Origin: Rosa chinensis
Taxonomy: Eukaryota > Streptophyta > Magnoliopsida > Rosales > Rosaceae
Assembly: GCF_002994745.2 (NCBI RefSeq)
Contig: NC_037090.1
Coordinates: 29,246,501 to 29,310,500, forward strand
Direction: 5' to 3'
DNA length: 64,000 bases
In this document: one piece after another, positions 11,683 through 24,484 of the stretch
Numbering within the stretch: position 1 is the first letter of the stretch
Layout: every line of letters begins with the position of its first letter
Program-made: the position numbers and the translations under genes
The notes under the pieces: model-generated
The model's input: only the letters and a program-made list of their open reading frames with translations
The model's database searches: none
What the model was told of the DNA's origin: nothing

Positions 11683-13787
11683 TGTGATGACCTGGTTTTC
11701 TGTTATTTAAATTTGGTATTTAATAATGGACCAGTTGTACGAATAATTGTTATAATGCTTTATTCGTAGATTTTATATGGAGTAGAATGATTTTCGTACG
11801 TATAATAATTGAATTTCACAGTTTAGGGGTCGTGTGAAGTTTGACTTTTTATATGTTGGGAGTTTTGTAAAATATTGAGTTTTGGCCGGCGGCGGTGCGC
11901 CACCGTCTGTGGCGGCGTTCCGGCGGTGTTCTGGCCATGTATGGAACTGTTTCTGCTATTATATGTCTTCTACTCGTCGATACGAGCGTTTCGATATATA
12001 ATATGCAAATTTTGGAGTTCGATTGGATTTGTTATGATTTTTGCAGTTTCATACCGATCAATTTATTTGATCCGTGAGGATTCGAGCGTCCGATCGATTT
12101 GTGGTTTGGTCACATCGATCGTGGACGTATTCCGAAGACTTGGGGAGGTCTCGGATGTGGTTTTGCCTCGATTGGCGCCACTTTGGGGATTTTGGTTCAA
12201 AACAGGGGTTTCGGACTTAAATCATATATAAATCATTACTAAGTTGGAACCATATGTGATTAGGTACTTGACGAAGTATTTGGACGAGTGGTTAGTGATA
12301 GTTTTGGTTCGGTTCTGTATTGAAGACGCAGCAGGAGTTCAAGGTGAGTAAATCTCACAAGGATCTTTATGAACAGAAGTACCATTATTGTTTTGGCGTT
12401 AATTATTTAACTGCAAACTATAGTTGGTATTAGTAGGCATTCCTGAGCGAATGACTACATATATATATATTTAGATGAAATATATATCCTTGTGAATGAT
12501 TATGATGAATAATAATATGCATGATGGTGTTCATATTATTGTTAAATGCGACTTTTCAAGAAACGATATTATAGAAAAAGATGTTTTCTATTGTTTGGAA
12601 AGTATTGAGCTTGATGTTACATTTTGAGTCAAGTGTGACTCATTTTAGATGTATTGGTTTTAGTATCAAGGGTCACAGATGGTGAGCAGGGATTAGGAAA
12701 ACCGAAACTAGATGTTGTACGTTCTTAAGTCAGATGCGACTTACTTAACGTTGATCTCAAGACCAGATAGGGTCTAGGAAGATCTTACGTCACAGATGGT
12801 GATAGATTATAGATAGCAACAGGTTGCAGATGGTAACCTTGATGTTTGACTTCATGACCAGAGGGGGTCTGAAGATCACGAGTCACAGATGGTGATAAAT
12901 GGTTGAGCTGAGACCAGATGGGGTCTAAAGATTATAGGTCACAGATGGTGACAGGTTGCAGATGGCGACCTTGATGTTGATTTCCTGACTAGACGGAGTC
13001 TGAATCATATGTCACAGATGGTGACAGTTCACAGATGGTGATAGATCACAGATGGTGATAGATCACAGATGGTGATCAAGGCAGGAAATAGGTAATCACG
13101 TCCTGATTAGGATGAGTGAGTACAATTTATCTGCCATGATAGCTTATGGGAGTAACGGTCGAGGTTGCTTGAGACTCATAGGTATGCAGCTTAAAGGAGA
13201 GTTTCGATGACATTCTTCTTTAATTGTCTAGATGAGACTTGAATAGCTACTTGATGGTTAAGTTAGCAAATAAGGCATGGTCATAGTGGTGACTCATGTT
13301 GTCCTTTCTATGGAAAGGATATGAAACGTTAGAAGGAAATCATGGCTGCATGTTTCCTTATGTAGATTGATGTGAGTTGTTGATTGATGTTCATGAGTTA
13401 CTCATACGAGCTTGAAGAAGCTTACCGGGTTTGTTGTTTGGCAACCCCGGTGCACCATTCTTTTGGTGTAGGGGTTAATCCTGCAGGTCAGGAAAATCGT
13501 GGCTGAAGCAGAGGCAGCTTGTTGGCAGCTGAACGGGTAGGAAGCAAATTTTGTTGGCTTTGCCATTGTTATGACTTCCGCTATGTAGTAAGCTCTGAGG
13601 AGCATTTACGCTTTATTTTGTGATGACAATTTAATTCGTAAATTTGTATAATATATAACTCTGTGGAGCGAGTGTATGTTATCTTGGATGTTCCAGGTAT
13701 TTGTATTGATGACTGAATATTCACGCATGTATAATTATGGGATTATATATATCGATTTTTATTGTTGTAAAAATCAGGGGCGTGACA
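11683..13787 (+). repeat. 3' LTR of the Tekay-type element
   Basis: 2105 bp, identical by eye to 4734-6838 except for one C/T difference near 12750. Followed by TSD CTTTC. Confidence 0.96.
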
Positions 13788-16700
13788 CTTTCCCCAAACA
13801 CTTAAGGGTTCAGCCCTTAACTGGTTTCGTCGCATTCCAGCTGGCACGATCCGGAGTTTCGGGGATATGCGTAGGGCATTCCTCGATGAGTTCATGATAG
13901 TCTCCAACCGGGTCTACACTCCAAACGACCTCACCCAGATACGTCAACTCCCCGAGGAAAATCTGAGAGATTACGTGATCCGCTTTCAAGGAGATTACCA
14001 CCGATGTGAGGGTGCAGACGAGAAGATAGCATATGCTGCCCTTATGGGAGGATTTCGTTCCGGTCCATTCTTGTTTAAGATCATGCAAGACCCACCAGGT
14101 TCTTTCAAAGCACTCATGCGCGAGGCAACAAATTACTCACGGGCGGAGAACCTTAATTGCGCAAGAGACATGATCATGGACCCTCAACCTGCCATGGGAA
14201 CAAAGAGAACCAATGATACTTCTTTTGGAGGGAGAACCCAAACCAACGACAACAAGAAGCCCAAGCCCACCACCACTGGAGGAAACCCAGGAACTAAGCC
14301 AAAAGTGCCGCTGTCGCGGTATGGGAAATACACTCCGCTAGTTGGCTCGAAAACAGAGATCTTTGCTATCGTCTCACGAGACCTTCCAGAACCTAAGAAG
14401 ATCAGACCTCTGACGAGAGGAAGAATAGATGAGTCTCACTATTGCAAATACCACAGGGAATACGGACACTCCTTAGAGAAATGCGTGCATTTGGCAGACG
14501 CATACCAAGCTTTGATAGATAGGGGTGCCCCGAGCATACAACGCTTCATCAAAAAAGAAGGAAACCAAGCTGGTAATCCAAGGCCCGTTGGTCAGGAGGC
14601 ACGCCCCAACAACCCCCGGACAGTCATCAACACGATTTCCGGAGGCCCAACCCTGGCCGGAAACTCCAATAGGTCTAGCAAGGCATATGCTCGATCGATT
14701 AACGCGGACATTTTTTCGGTGGATGCTAGACCCACCAAGATGAGACGACTAGTACCAGAGCCCATCACCTTCACTGATGAAGACGGGGAAGGACTGATTT
14801 ACCCACATAGCGACCCAATCATCATTACGGCCTTGATTGCGGACTGCGAGGTAGCTCGTGTCCTGGTTGACGGCGGTAGTGCGGTAAACATCATCTCGGC
14901 TGTAGCGTTTGCAAAGCTAGGGGTCGAGCCCGGAATGCTGACACGAGGAACTGCATCACTGACCGCATACGGAGGTGCGAAGATCCAACCAATCGGTCAC
15001 ATGCCATTGACACTCTCTTTGGGGACTTGGCCCAATGTTGGGACCTGCACAACCTTGTTTGTGATAAGCGACTGCCCGTCAGCTTATAATGTCATTCTCG
15101 GACGACCAGCACTCGGGGACCTGATGGCTAGAGTCTCATACTGTCACTTAACATTGAAGTTCCCTACGTCAAGCGGTATAGGAAAAGTTAGAGGAGACCA
15201 GGCTCTAGCACGAGCTTGCTACGCTACAGACTCCAAGCAAAGCGTGGGACCTGAAATGATGGACACCATGATGGTATCATCAGAGGCCAGTCAATTAACT
15301 AATGAGGTGATCCCGGCCCAAGAGACGTGTGAAGAAAAAAGAAAGCTAAAACCCGAGCCAGTGGAGAAGTTGCTCGCTGTTGTCCTTTCAAATGATCATC
15401 CCGAAAGAGTAGTGAAGATTGGTGCCGAACTTGACGGTCACGTACGAGATGATATAATTGGCTGCCTCCAACGAAATTTTGATGTCTTTGCATGGTCTCA
15501 TGATGACATGCCAGGAATCAATCCCGAGATCATCACACACAAGCTCAGCATTAACCAGGGGGCTAAGCCAATCAGGCAACGGCGGAGGCCATCCGATTCA
15601 GAAAGATACGCTGCCATCAAAGGGGAGGTTGACAAACTCCTAAGGAATGGATTCATAAGACCCGTGAACTACCCTCGATGGGTGTCGAATGTCGTGATGG
15701 TGAAGAAGGCAAATGGGAAATGGCGGATGTGCGTGGATTACACAAACCTAAATAAGGCGTGCCCAAAAGATAGCTTCCCCTTGCCGCGTATCGACCAACT
15801 CGTGGATGCTACCGCTGGACATAAGCTTTTAAGCTTTATGGATGCCTATTCAGGATACAACCAAATTCTCATGCACGAAGAAGATCAAGAACATACTTCA
15901 TTCATCACCGACAAGGGGTTATATTGTTATCGTGTGATGCCCTTTGGTCTCAAGAATGCCGGAGCCACTTACCAACGCCTTGTGAACCACATGTTTGCCG
16001 ATCTAATCGGTAACACAGTGGAAGTCTATGTTGATGACATGCTAGTCAAGAGCACGCATGTTACAAACCATGTGGAGAATTTGGAGAGGGCATTCAAGAT
16101 ATTGAGGGAGTACGGAATGAAGTTGAACCCTGAAAAGTGTGCATTCGGCGTCCACTCGGGAAAATTTTTGGGTTTCATGGTCAGCGAACGAGGGATAGAA
16201 GCCAATCCAGAGAAAATCTGAGCATTGCTTGACATGAAGTCCCCGAGGACGAGGAAAGAGGTCCAAAGCCTCACTGGTAGAGTAGCAGCACTGAACCGTT
16301 TCATCTCGAGGTCCACCGACCGGTGTCTCCCATTCTTCAAAGCCTTGAAAGGAGCAGGCAGGAGCATTAGCTGGACTGAGGAGTGCGAGAAGGCTTTCAT
16401 CAGTTTGAAGGAACATATGGGAAAAGCACCTGTGCTGTCTAAACCAAAACCGGGGGAAATACTCCTAATTTACCTATCGGTATCAGGTGCGGCTATTAGT
16501 TCCGTACTCGTTCGTAAAGAAGAGAAGGACGAAGAAGCAATATACTATGTCAGCAAGGGATTCACGGATGCGGAATTCCGGTACCCGGAGATTGAAAAAT
16601 TGGCTCTAGCCCTCGTAACCTCAGCCAGGAAGCTTAGACCATACTTCCAAGCCCATTCTATCAAAGTAATGACTAATCAACCACTAAAGCAAGTGTTGTG

Positions 16701-18678
16701 GAAGCCCGAGACATCGGGAAGGCTTGTCAAGTGGGCGATTGAATTGGGGGAATTCGACATCCACTACCACCCACGCACGACCATCAAAGGCCAGGCTGTG
16801 GCAGATTTTATCTCAGAATCTACTCGCCCACTTTACCCTGAGGTCACAACTGAGGTCCAAGAGAGTGATCAGCCGCCAAGAGATGAAGCTCGACCATCAA
16901 CAGAAAAAGTTCCACCTCTGAGAGAAGAGGTTCGAGCATCCAAGGACAGCGATCAAAGTCCAATATGGACGCTCCACGTCGATGGATCCTCCAACCAAGT
17001 AGGGAGTGGAGCAGGCCTGGTCCTCACAACCCCACACAAGGCAGAATTTGAGTATGCCCTCCGATTTAACTTCAAAGCGTCTAATAACGAAGCGTAATAC
17101 GAGGCTCTCATCGCAGGCCTTCGCATTGCAAGAGAGCTAGGAGCAGCTCGAATTCGGGTATAAAGCGACTCTCAACTCGTGGTCAACCAAGTATTGGATG
17201 AATATCAAGCAAAAGATCCCACAATGGCTGCATACCTTGGGAAAGTGAAATCTCTCCTATCAAGCTTCGCATCATATGAAGTCATACAAATACCGAGGGC
17301 ACAAAACGAGCGTGCCGACGCACTGGCTCGACTAGCATCAGCCATCGACTGTGATGTCGGGCGAGGTACCCCAATTGAGCATCTAAACAAGCCGAGCATC
17401 AAAGAAGAGCTGGAAATATCCCAAATCAATGGTGTACCTAGTTGGATAGACCCTGTCTACAACTATCTAGCTAAAGGAGAGCTGCCGGACGATTCTCTCG
17501 AATCAAGAAAAATCAAGTATAGAGCTGGCCGCTACCTAATAATCAATGGGTCCCTCTACAAGCGCGACTACTCTGCCCCTTACTTGCGCTGTGTAACCTT
17601 TGAGGAAGGAAGGAATGTACTGGCGGACATCCACGAGGGGCTCTGCTGGAACCACTCCGGTGCTCGCTCCTTAGCTCTCAAGACACTCAGGCAAGGGTAT
17701 TTCTGGCCAACCCTAAAAGAAGATTCAAAATTGATGGTCCAGACCTGCAAAGCATGCCAAAAGAACTCTACCATTCCACACCAACCAGCAGAACCGTTGA
17801 CATCAATGAGTGCACCGTGTCCTTTCGCCATTTGGGGTGTCGACATGATAGGACCTATGCCCAAAGGAAATAACAAGGCTACTCATGCCATAGTTTGTGT
17901 CGACTATAGCACTAAGTGGGCAGAGGCCGAAGCCTTGATGACCATCACTTCACTCCAAGTGCAAAAGTTCTTATGGAAAAATATCATTTGTCGTTTTGGA
18001 GTCCCTTATGCGTTAGTGATGGACAACGGCAAACAATTCGATTGTACTTCACTTCGGGAATTTTGCTCAAAGTTGGGAATCAAGACACGCTACGCAGCAC
18101 CATACCACCCGCAAGCCAATGGGCAAGTAGAGGCCATAAACAAGATTATCAAAAAGACTCTCAAGAAGCGCATAGGTCGTGCCAATGGAGTCTGGCCTGA
18201 CCTACTTCCTCGGATTCTTTGGGCATACAGGACAACACCCTGCACTTCCACAAAGGAAACTCCTTTTTCACTGGCCTATGGCTCAGAAGCAGTGGTACCA
18301 GTGGAACTGAAGACATTGACTCACCGAGTCGACACGTTCAACGTAGAGGAAAACGATCAACAATTGCGCCTCAACTTAGACTTGGTTGAGGAAAGAAGGG
18401 AGGATGCGGAGCTGTATCGGGCCGCATATCAACAGCGCGTCACCAGATACTACAATCGCAATGTCAAGGAACGAAGTTTTCGAGTTGGAGACTTGGTCCT
18501 CAAAAAAGTCACACTTGCTTCAAAAGACAGACCTTCTGGAACATTGGGCGCCAACTGGGAAGGGCCCTATAAGGTCATTGGCATCGAACGTCCAGGAACT
18601 TACTCACTGTCCAATCTTGCCGGGAAAAGACTCGCCCACCCTTGGAACGTCCAGAACCTGAGGATCTACCATCAGTGA
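13788..18678 (+). pseudogene. Tat element gag (rest)-protease-RT-RNase H-aRNase H-integrase, three stops
   Basis: After the nested insertion the gag core resumes, with a CxxH-type knuckle ('YCKYHREYGHSLEKC'). Then come the aspartic protease ('VLVDGGSAVNII', with Gly where DTG is usual), reverse transcriptase with YVDD near 16030, RNase H, a spacer rich in Glu/Pro, a second archaeal-type RNase H ('WTLHVDGSSNQVGSGAGLV'), and integrase with its zinc finger and the D-D-E core ('GVDMIGP', 'MDNGKQF', 'GQVEAINKI'). The whole 4.9 kb stays in one frame. It is broken only by three single-codon stops: TGA at 16219, TAA at 17095 and TAA at 17161. All three could arise from one base change each, the first fitting C-to-T decay of an Arg codon. 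Confidence 0.94.
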
Positions 18679-19601
18679 ATGCACTGGACCACCATCGCTC
18701 CGTTTTTACCAGGAAAGACCTTCTCTCCATGCTTCCTCCCCATGGGAGGAGACACTTATTCGTTTTTGTATCTTTCCACTTGGGCGTGCCCATCCCATTA
18801 TCTTTTGTTTATGTAGTGGCGCGCCATCTCATGTAATGCCTGTAGTATATTTATCAAGCATCAGTTTCATTATTTTACATTGTATGTTCTAGTTGCATGA
18901 TAAAATCGTGTTGAGATCGGAATTTGCAACAATCGAATTAGTTTGAAAAAACTCTATTGAATCAAACAATTCGGCAAAGACTCCCGTGCTAAGCATATGA
19001 CTGATTAGTTCTAGTTATGTCAGCTCATTACTGACAAACTAGTGTCAATGCCCAGACGCGGACCAAGTGAGGTACCCGTTCCATATATCCACCCACACGC
19101 GAACACAAATAAGTTTGCCGGAACCCAAGGGTATAGCTATCTCAACAAAAAGTCTATCTAAGTTTGATGTAAGTGCAAAACAGAAAAGTAGGATGGTGCC
19201 TGCCCCGGCGGGCGCCCAAATAAAAAGAAACTAGACGTGCCAAGGCTGATAGCTGGATATCCAACGACACGATTCTAGAAATACAAACAATTCCATCGAA
19301 CAAACAAAGCATAAGTCCATAGAACGACACTATTAAGATTTAAATTATAGTTAGCAAAAGATACCCGAGGATGAATATTGGCAGATCAAGATACTCATCC
19401 TCGTACATATCTAGATTACATAGAAATCATAGATATTCAAGAGCTGTATACCCTACCACAAAAGAGCTAATCGGCCATCCGAGTTAGCAAAATAAAGGGT
19501 GAAACATCCGCAACGTAAAGTAAATAAATCCAAAGAGTCCCTACTACATACAAGAACAAAATAGAAATAACAAACTAAACCTTACGTCAACCCTTGACAC
19601 T
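18679..19601. other. Tat element post-pol spacer, with block shared with the 25.6-31.9 kb element
   Basis: Non-coding. The part at about 18895-19162 is clearly similar to 29195-29463; both contain GTTGAGATCGGAATTTGC, AACAATTCGGCAAAGAC and GTGTCAATGCCCAGA in the same order and spacing. Confidence 0.85.
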
Positions 19602-22314
19602 TCAAGGATCGGCATTTGTCACCTTAGCCCTTTCATCCCCATCTTCCCCACCTCCAAGAGCACCCCCTTTGTCCTCAGCTGGAGTGTCACCAGTGCCGGA
19701 CTTACCTTGCTGATGGTCGTCGCTTAGTGCCTCGGTAGGTTCGTCTCCCAATACTGACCCGCTTGCCTGGTCGACTCCTCCACTGTCCAATCCCTCAACT
19801 TCATGACTTGACAGGGCAAGACCTGGACTTGCATCGGCAAGTGTAACCTTAGAAGGGCTACCCTTGATTTCTGAAGGCACAGCATCAACACCCAAAGAAA
19901 CTGCCCATCCCATACCCTTCTCACCAAAATGCTCCACCCACAGGGTAAGCAAGTCAGTATATCCCTCCGAGTAGCTATTCTCTAGGATGTCCTTGTACTC
20001 CTTAGAATCCTGGAACTCCCTCAGAATACTATTACGACTAGCCCTGGCCTTGCTCCTGAGACCCTCAACCCTATCTCTAAGGTCTTGGACTTCCACCTCC
20101 AGATCTTTGTTTTTCTTGCACTCATTGGCCTTAACCCTGAGTTCCTTCTCCAGGCCCTTAACTTTTTCACCCAGCTGATCAACCTCTGTTTCTTTTTCCT
20201 TCAGCCTTTTGTGATAATCCTCCATCTTAGCCACATCTTTCTTCTTTTGACCCAGTTGAGTCTGGGTCGCCCTGAGCTCCTTGTTAGTTGCTAGCACCTG
20301 GGAGTCCAACTCACGAATCCTCTCCGCCATCTTGTCAATTATGAGATGATTCTTCAAATTGGCCTGCACAAAGAAAGAAACAAGAAGTGTCATACGTACA
20401 ATAGATGTGAACCCTGACATACCAGCACACAAAAAAAAAAAATAATAATCATCATCGGTACCAAAATCAAAGAACTTTTAGCCCCCTCCACAAGAGAATC
20501 AAGTTCCCCCTCAAGTTCACCCGTCCCAAAATTTGCTGTATAAGTCTTAGTATCAACAAGCCCCATCGTGTCCCCAACATAATCAGAAAGAAATTATGGA
20601 ACGTCAACTTGACGGTGGCGCACACCCGGAGTGTCAACTCGCTGCCTAGCCTTGGACTGCCGAGTCTCCCTCTTGGAATCTTCCATAAGATTGTCGACCT
20701 CATCACTCGCCCTCATTTTCTTCTTCAGTGGGCCTTGCTTACTCTGCACCTCCTCACCCATTCTTCTTTTTCCCGAGGTTTTTTCAAACGAATCAATGGG
20801 AGATCTGATCGTTGCCCTCCTAAATCCAGGGGGGATGGAGGCCTGGGTGGTCGGGCTCGAGACTTGGGACTTGGGGGCTTAGGTGAAGACATGTCTTCAT
20901 TAGGAGGGACCAAGGGTCTGGGCACAATTGGCCCCTTTATGGCTTGGCGTTGCTGGAGAATCCTTGCACGAAGTCCAGGATCATTCTTGTCAAGTGTCAT
21001 GTCTGCATTAAAAAAAAAAAAACAAAAACAAAAAACAACAACAACTAAGATATGGTGCATAATCAGATACCAAGAGTCATTAAACCAGGGACCTACTTCT
21101 GGCTGGAGCTGCTATACCAAGCCTCGCCAATTTAGCTTCTGTGACAATAGTCTTGAAAAGTCGCTTCTCCCTCGGAAGATCAAGCAAAGTTTCGAATCTC
21201 TCCTTTACAACTCTAGAGAGAGAATTCAATTTTCGCCACTTCCCTGCAAGATCAAATAATTGTAAGTTTTAGGACGTGGTACATATGTACGAAAAATAAA
21301 AGACATAAGAAATTCTCCATAACTAACCTAACCTGCATCCTTAAAATGGGTAACAATGTTGGGGGCTGGAACTCCACCACTAGAAGTGAACGCCCAGCCC
21401 TTAACATAAAACCACTTATTCCTCCAAGTTCTAATCGGGGATGGAAGCTCAAGTACAATGGCAGGACGTTGGGGGACGATACAATAAAAACCCTCAATAG
21501 GATCCTTGGTCGTTGATATGATCTTCTTAAGCCGCAAATGGTAACGAAGAACTTCAACTGGTGGGTCACAACTGAATTTATCATTCCACAAAGCTATCAA
21601 AGCAATAATCACTCTATAGCCATTAGGATTAATTTGAGCTGGAGCAATGCCAAGCTCACTCACCCAACCATGCACGGAGGGCTGGAATGGTATCCTAATA
21701 CCTAATTCTAGCATGGCTGGGTATAGAGTAATAAACCCATCTGGAGGACTACTAGGCAGCTCATCATCCTCAATCAATCTTAGCTCTACGGAGTCAGGTA
21801 TTTGATAGTTCCACCTCAGTTCTCTTAGAGCATCAACACTAGTCTCGGTCATCTCCTGGTCAGCTGTCCATGGAGAACGAGCAGCCCTATACGCCAACAG
21901 CCGTTTCCTAGCCTCTGTTTGCATTTTTCTACTCAACTTCGACCCGCCATAATAACTCTCCGCCTCACTATTGCTGCGTAATCGCCCAGATGAAGCGCCC
22001 CGGAGACTAGGCCCAGATGGCATGCCAACCGAAGTCACACGACCACCAACTCTCCCACTCACCATTCGGAGTCCCCCTTTGAAGGAGGAACCACTAGACT
22101 CCGAACACGTAGTAGAGGAACCCCGACCGCCAGACTCTAATCCCTGATCCATGAACTCCTTCTCTAACCTATGCATACCCAAGTTTTCCAACGACCCAGT
22201 AAACGTCCCCCCCTCGTCAGAACTAGATGTTGATCCCTGAGAAGACCTCTCGGAGTCACTAGACGACGAGGATTCATTACTAAAGCTGTCGTCTCCACTT
22301 GTGGAATCCTCCAT
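19602..22314 (-). pseudogene. antisense four-exon extra gene (aORF) of the Tat element
   Basis: The minus strand holds a spliced reading frame between pol and the 3' LTR. Exon 1, 22314-21333: Ser/Glu-rich start, then a domain with 'YPAMLELGIRIPFQPSVHGW' and 'LGIAPAQINPNGYRVI' that resembles the plant 'putative gypsy type transposon' (Transposase_28-like) family. Exon 2, 21243-21097. Exon 3, 21002-20462, Pro-rich and basic. Exon 4, 20363-19602: a long coiled coil (about 20340-20010) and an acidic Gly-rich tail. All three introns have GT-AG ends (donors at 21332, 21096 and 20461; acceptors before 21243, 21002 and 20363), and phases fit at the first two joins. Exon 3 carries one 1-nt frameshift (about 20770-20860) and an in-frame TAA at 20594-20596, so this copy is broken. 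An unbroken copy would encode about 810 residues. Extra antisense genes at this site are known in Tat-lineage elements; their function is unknown. Confidence 0.8.
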
Positions 22315-23670
22315 AAAAACGTAAGTCTTCGGGTTCCCTTTCCTAAAAAAGAAGAAGGGGAAGCCGTTAAGGAAGAGTATTCCCGAAATTTAAGCGGTTT
22401 ACTGCACCTCCTCTACCCCGCACTAAAACCCCAAACATGTATCACCAACATAAACCCACAACCAACAGCTGAGTTGTAAAAAAAAAAAAAAACGTTCCTA
22501 TATCCAACTCACCAAAAGAAACCAACTGTACGTCAGCTTTTCTCTAAGGGTTAAAGCTTCAAGCTTTCAAAACAAGCTCTACATGAATAAGACTTTCACA
22601 TATCCACAAATCCAAAGCAAAACAAGGAAATAAGAAAAATGAAACAGAAACTAATACCTTGAAAAGCTGGGGCACCGTAGAAATTCTAGCAGAGAGGAGG
22701 ATGATATCGACCTCTCTGGTATGATATCAACACTTCCTATTCTTTCCTCTCCTAAAGATAACCACACCAGCGTCCTTCTCAAAAACAAAAAGAAGAAGAA
22801 AAGTGCTTTGATTCAAGAGAGAAGGCGAGAGGTGAGAAAGAGAGAATCAGCAGATAAAGAAAGAACAAAAAACGTAAACATGCAGACCTATTTCATAATT
22901 AAGGCCTAGGCTAGTCAGAAGGTTGGAATCCTGGCCTTTAATTTCTATCATCACCCAGCATTAGGTTGCGACAAGTGGCAATATCAACCTCCCTACTCAA
23001 CCCACCATTTCGGCTGCCCAAACTTTGTCTTATCAATCACATAAAAAGCATCTTTTCAAAATATACAATTATATATATGTACACAAATGAGCTTACAATT
23101 AAAACTTTGTCCTTTCAAGAAGCAACCTTCCAAACTCTGACCGTACGTATCCAACCCCACTTTCACACTTTCAAACAACATATTCACGTTTATGCTTGCA
23201 TACTCCTGGCCCCACCCCAAGCCTATGGCACGTTATGATCATATGATGAAGCAAAGTAGCCATATATGTCTGAGCATTGGATTCACATCTAATTTGACTA
23301 TTTTATAGATGTGAACGTGTGAACATGCCATATATGTATAGTTCACTATTTTTCCTGAAACAATCTCACTATTTAGACATACTTAGATATACGTAACTAA
23401 GTATGTATCGTCCCAGATTGTTTCAAAATAAATAAATAAATATATATATGTGTGTGTATGTATATATATATCCTTTAAAAAAAAAACAACAACAACAAAA
23501 ACAAAAATTTCCTCCTTATGAAATTATGTCCGCTTAGCATACAAAGTATTACAATTTTAGAAAAATTTTCACCCCGCAAAAATCAAGAGTTTGCAAAGCC
23601 ACCCAAAAGAGCAAACCAAATCCCGTAAGGATTGATAAAGTTCCCCGCCCAACATAAGACCCGGTTGGCC
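22315..23670. other. upstream region of the antisense gene and Tat 3' untranslated DNA
   Basis: AT-rich, no coding frame. It must hold the promoter of the antisense gene if that is transcribed. There are purine-rich runs (22780-22880) and an AT/GT microsatellite at about 23440-23472. Confidence 0.6.
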
Positions 23671-23685
23671 GAGGCACTGGGGGCT
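23671..23685 (+). other. polypurine tract of the Tat element
   Basis: GAGGCACTGGGGGCT directly precedes the 3' LTR. The same tract, with about 40 bp of similar upstream sequence (CCCAACATAAG...), precedes the 3' LTR of the element ending at 31893. Confidence 0.85.
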
Positions 23686-24479
23686 TGTTCGTGTCGGAAT
23701 TTGGACAGGGTAATGCCTATGACTTTTCAAACCTTGTACACGTAAGATACGTTGAAAAGTCAAAGTGTCCACGAGGGATCCTGACTTTTCAACAACAACT
23801 AAATAAATCTCAACCTCGACTTCCAACCCTCGTTACTCGAATGCCATGAGTCTTAGAACTGGAAGGTCACTCGTATAGCTCGGTCATCACCCAAGCCTGC
23901 AATGTCATGATCGACCAAGCACTACTCAGTTGGACTGTCAAGACCTCCCTCTACATGGGATTGCTCACAAATCACAAGGGCTTGATTTACTCAAATCAAG
24001 GGGCAAATCTCACCTAATTGGACAAGTGTCACAATCCCACAACCAGCATGGCCGTGAACGTGGGTAGAAGATGATGTGATTAGAAGAGACCACAAAATGG
24101 TGACATCTGTCACCCACTCTGCCACCCACTCGACCAAACCCATGCTGATGGCATGTCAAAAAAGGAGCTGACACCCTTATTTTCGGGGCCAAGCCCATAC
24201 TCCAACAGTGTACCTCAACCACCTCCAAGCCCTATAAAAAGAAGGACTCTTCCTTCATTCGGGGTCTCTGGATCACTTTCTAAAAATACCAAAAAAACTT
24301 CTCCTCCTTCTCACTTTCTGATTTGATCATCGGAGCCTGACAGGCCAGCACCATGTTGAATCGATCAGTCAACCCTATGGAGAGAAGATAAACCCCACAT
24401 CCAAGATCCTACCCACTACCCCACCTCGGATTTCAACGGAACCTTGTTGACTTGATGCGAACGAAATTTTGCATCAACA
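23686..24479 (+). repeat. 3' LTR of the Tat element
   Basis: 794 bp, matching 2901-3696 with a few substitutions and small deletions; TATA box at about 24232-24240; followed by the TSD AGATT. Confidence 0.95.
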
Positions 24480-24484
24480 AGATT

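Larger units (their letters stand above)
4734..13787 (+). mobile_element. intact Tekay-type Ty3/gypsy retrotransposon, nested
   Basis: Both LTRs are 2105 bp (4734-6838, 11683-13787), begin TGTGATGACC and end GCGTGACA, and are flanked by the 5-bp TSD CTTTC (4729-4733, 13788-13792). Between them lie a tRNA-iMet-type primer site, a single uninterrupted 1479-codon gag-pol frame and a polypurine tract. I found one base difference between the LTRs (a C in the 5' copy near 5800, T in the 3' copy), so the insertion is very young. Everything needed for autonomous transposition seems present. It sits inside the gag of the older Tat element. Confidence 0.97.
2901..24479 (+). mobile_element. Tat-lineage Ty3/gypsy LTR retrotransposon, split by a nested element
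   Basis: Two LTRs (2901-3696 and 23686-24479) start TGTTCG and end CAACA, and are flanked by the 5-bp TSD AGATT at 2896-2900 and 24480-24484. Without the nested 4734-13787 insertion and its extra TSD the element is about 12.5 kb. Order: LTR, primer site, gag, protease, RT, RNase H, a second archaeal-type RNase H, integrase, about 5 kb with an antisense extra gene, polypurine tract, LTR. The second RNase H, the long 3' non-pol region and the antisense gene are marks of the Tat lineage (Ogre/TatII-III/Retand relatives). By eye the LTRs differ at a handful of sites in about 795 bp, so insertion was fairly recent though pol already has stops. Confidence 0.95.

Noticed and set aside
16219..17163. 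Recoding (stop readthrough) in the Tat pol
   Set aside because: Three scattered stops at conserved positions within domains fit decay; no frameshift or readthrough signal is visible.
20725..21060. Separate protein with a hydrophobic N-terminus
   Set aside because: The first 20 residues translate intron sequence; the real reading begins at the acceptor before 21002 as exon 3 of the antisense gene.
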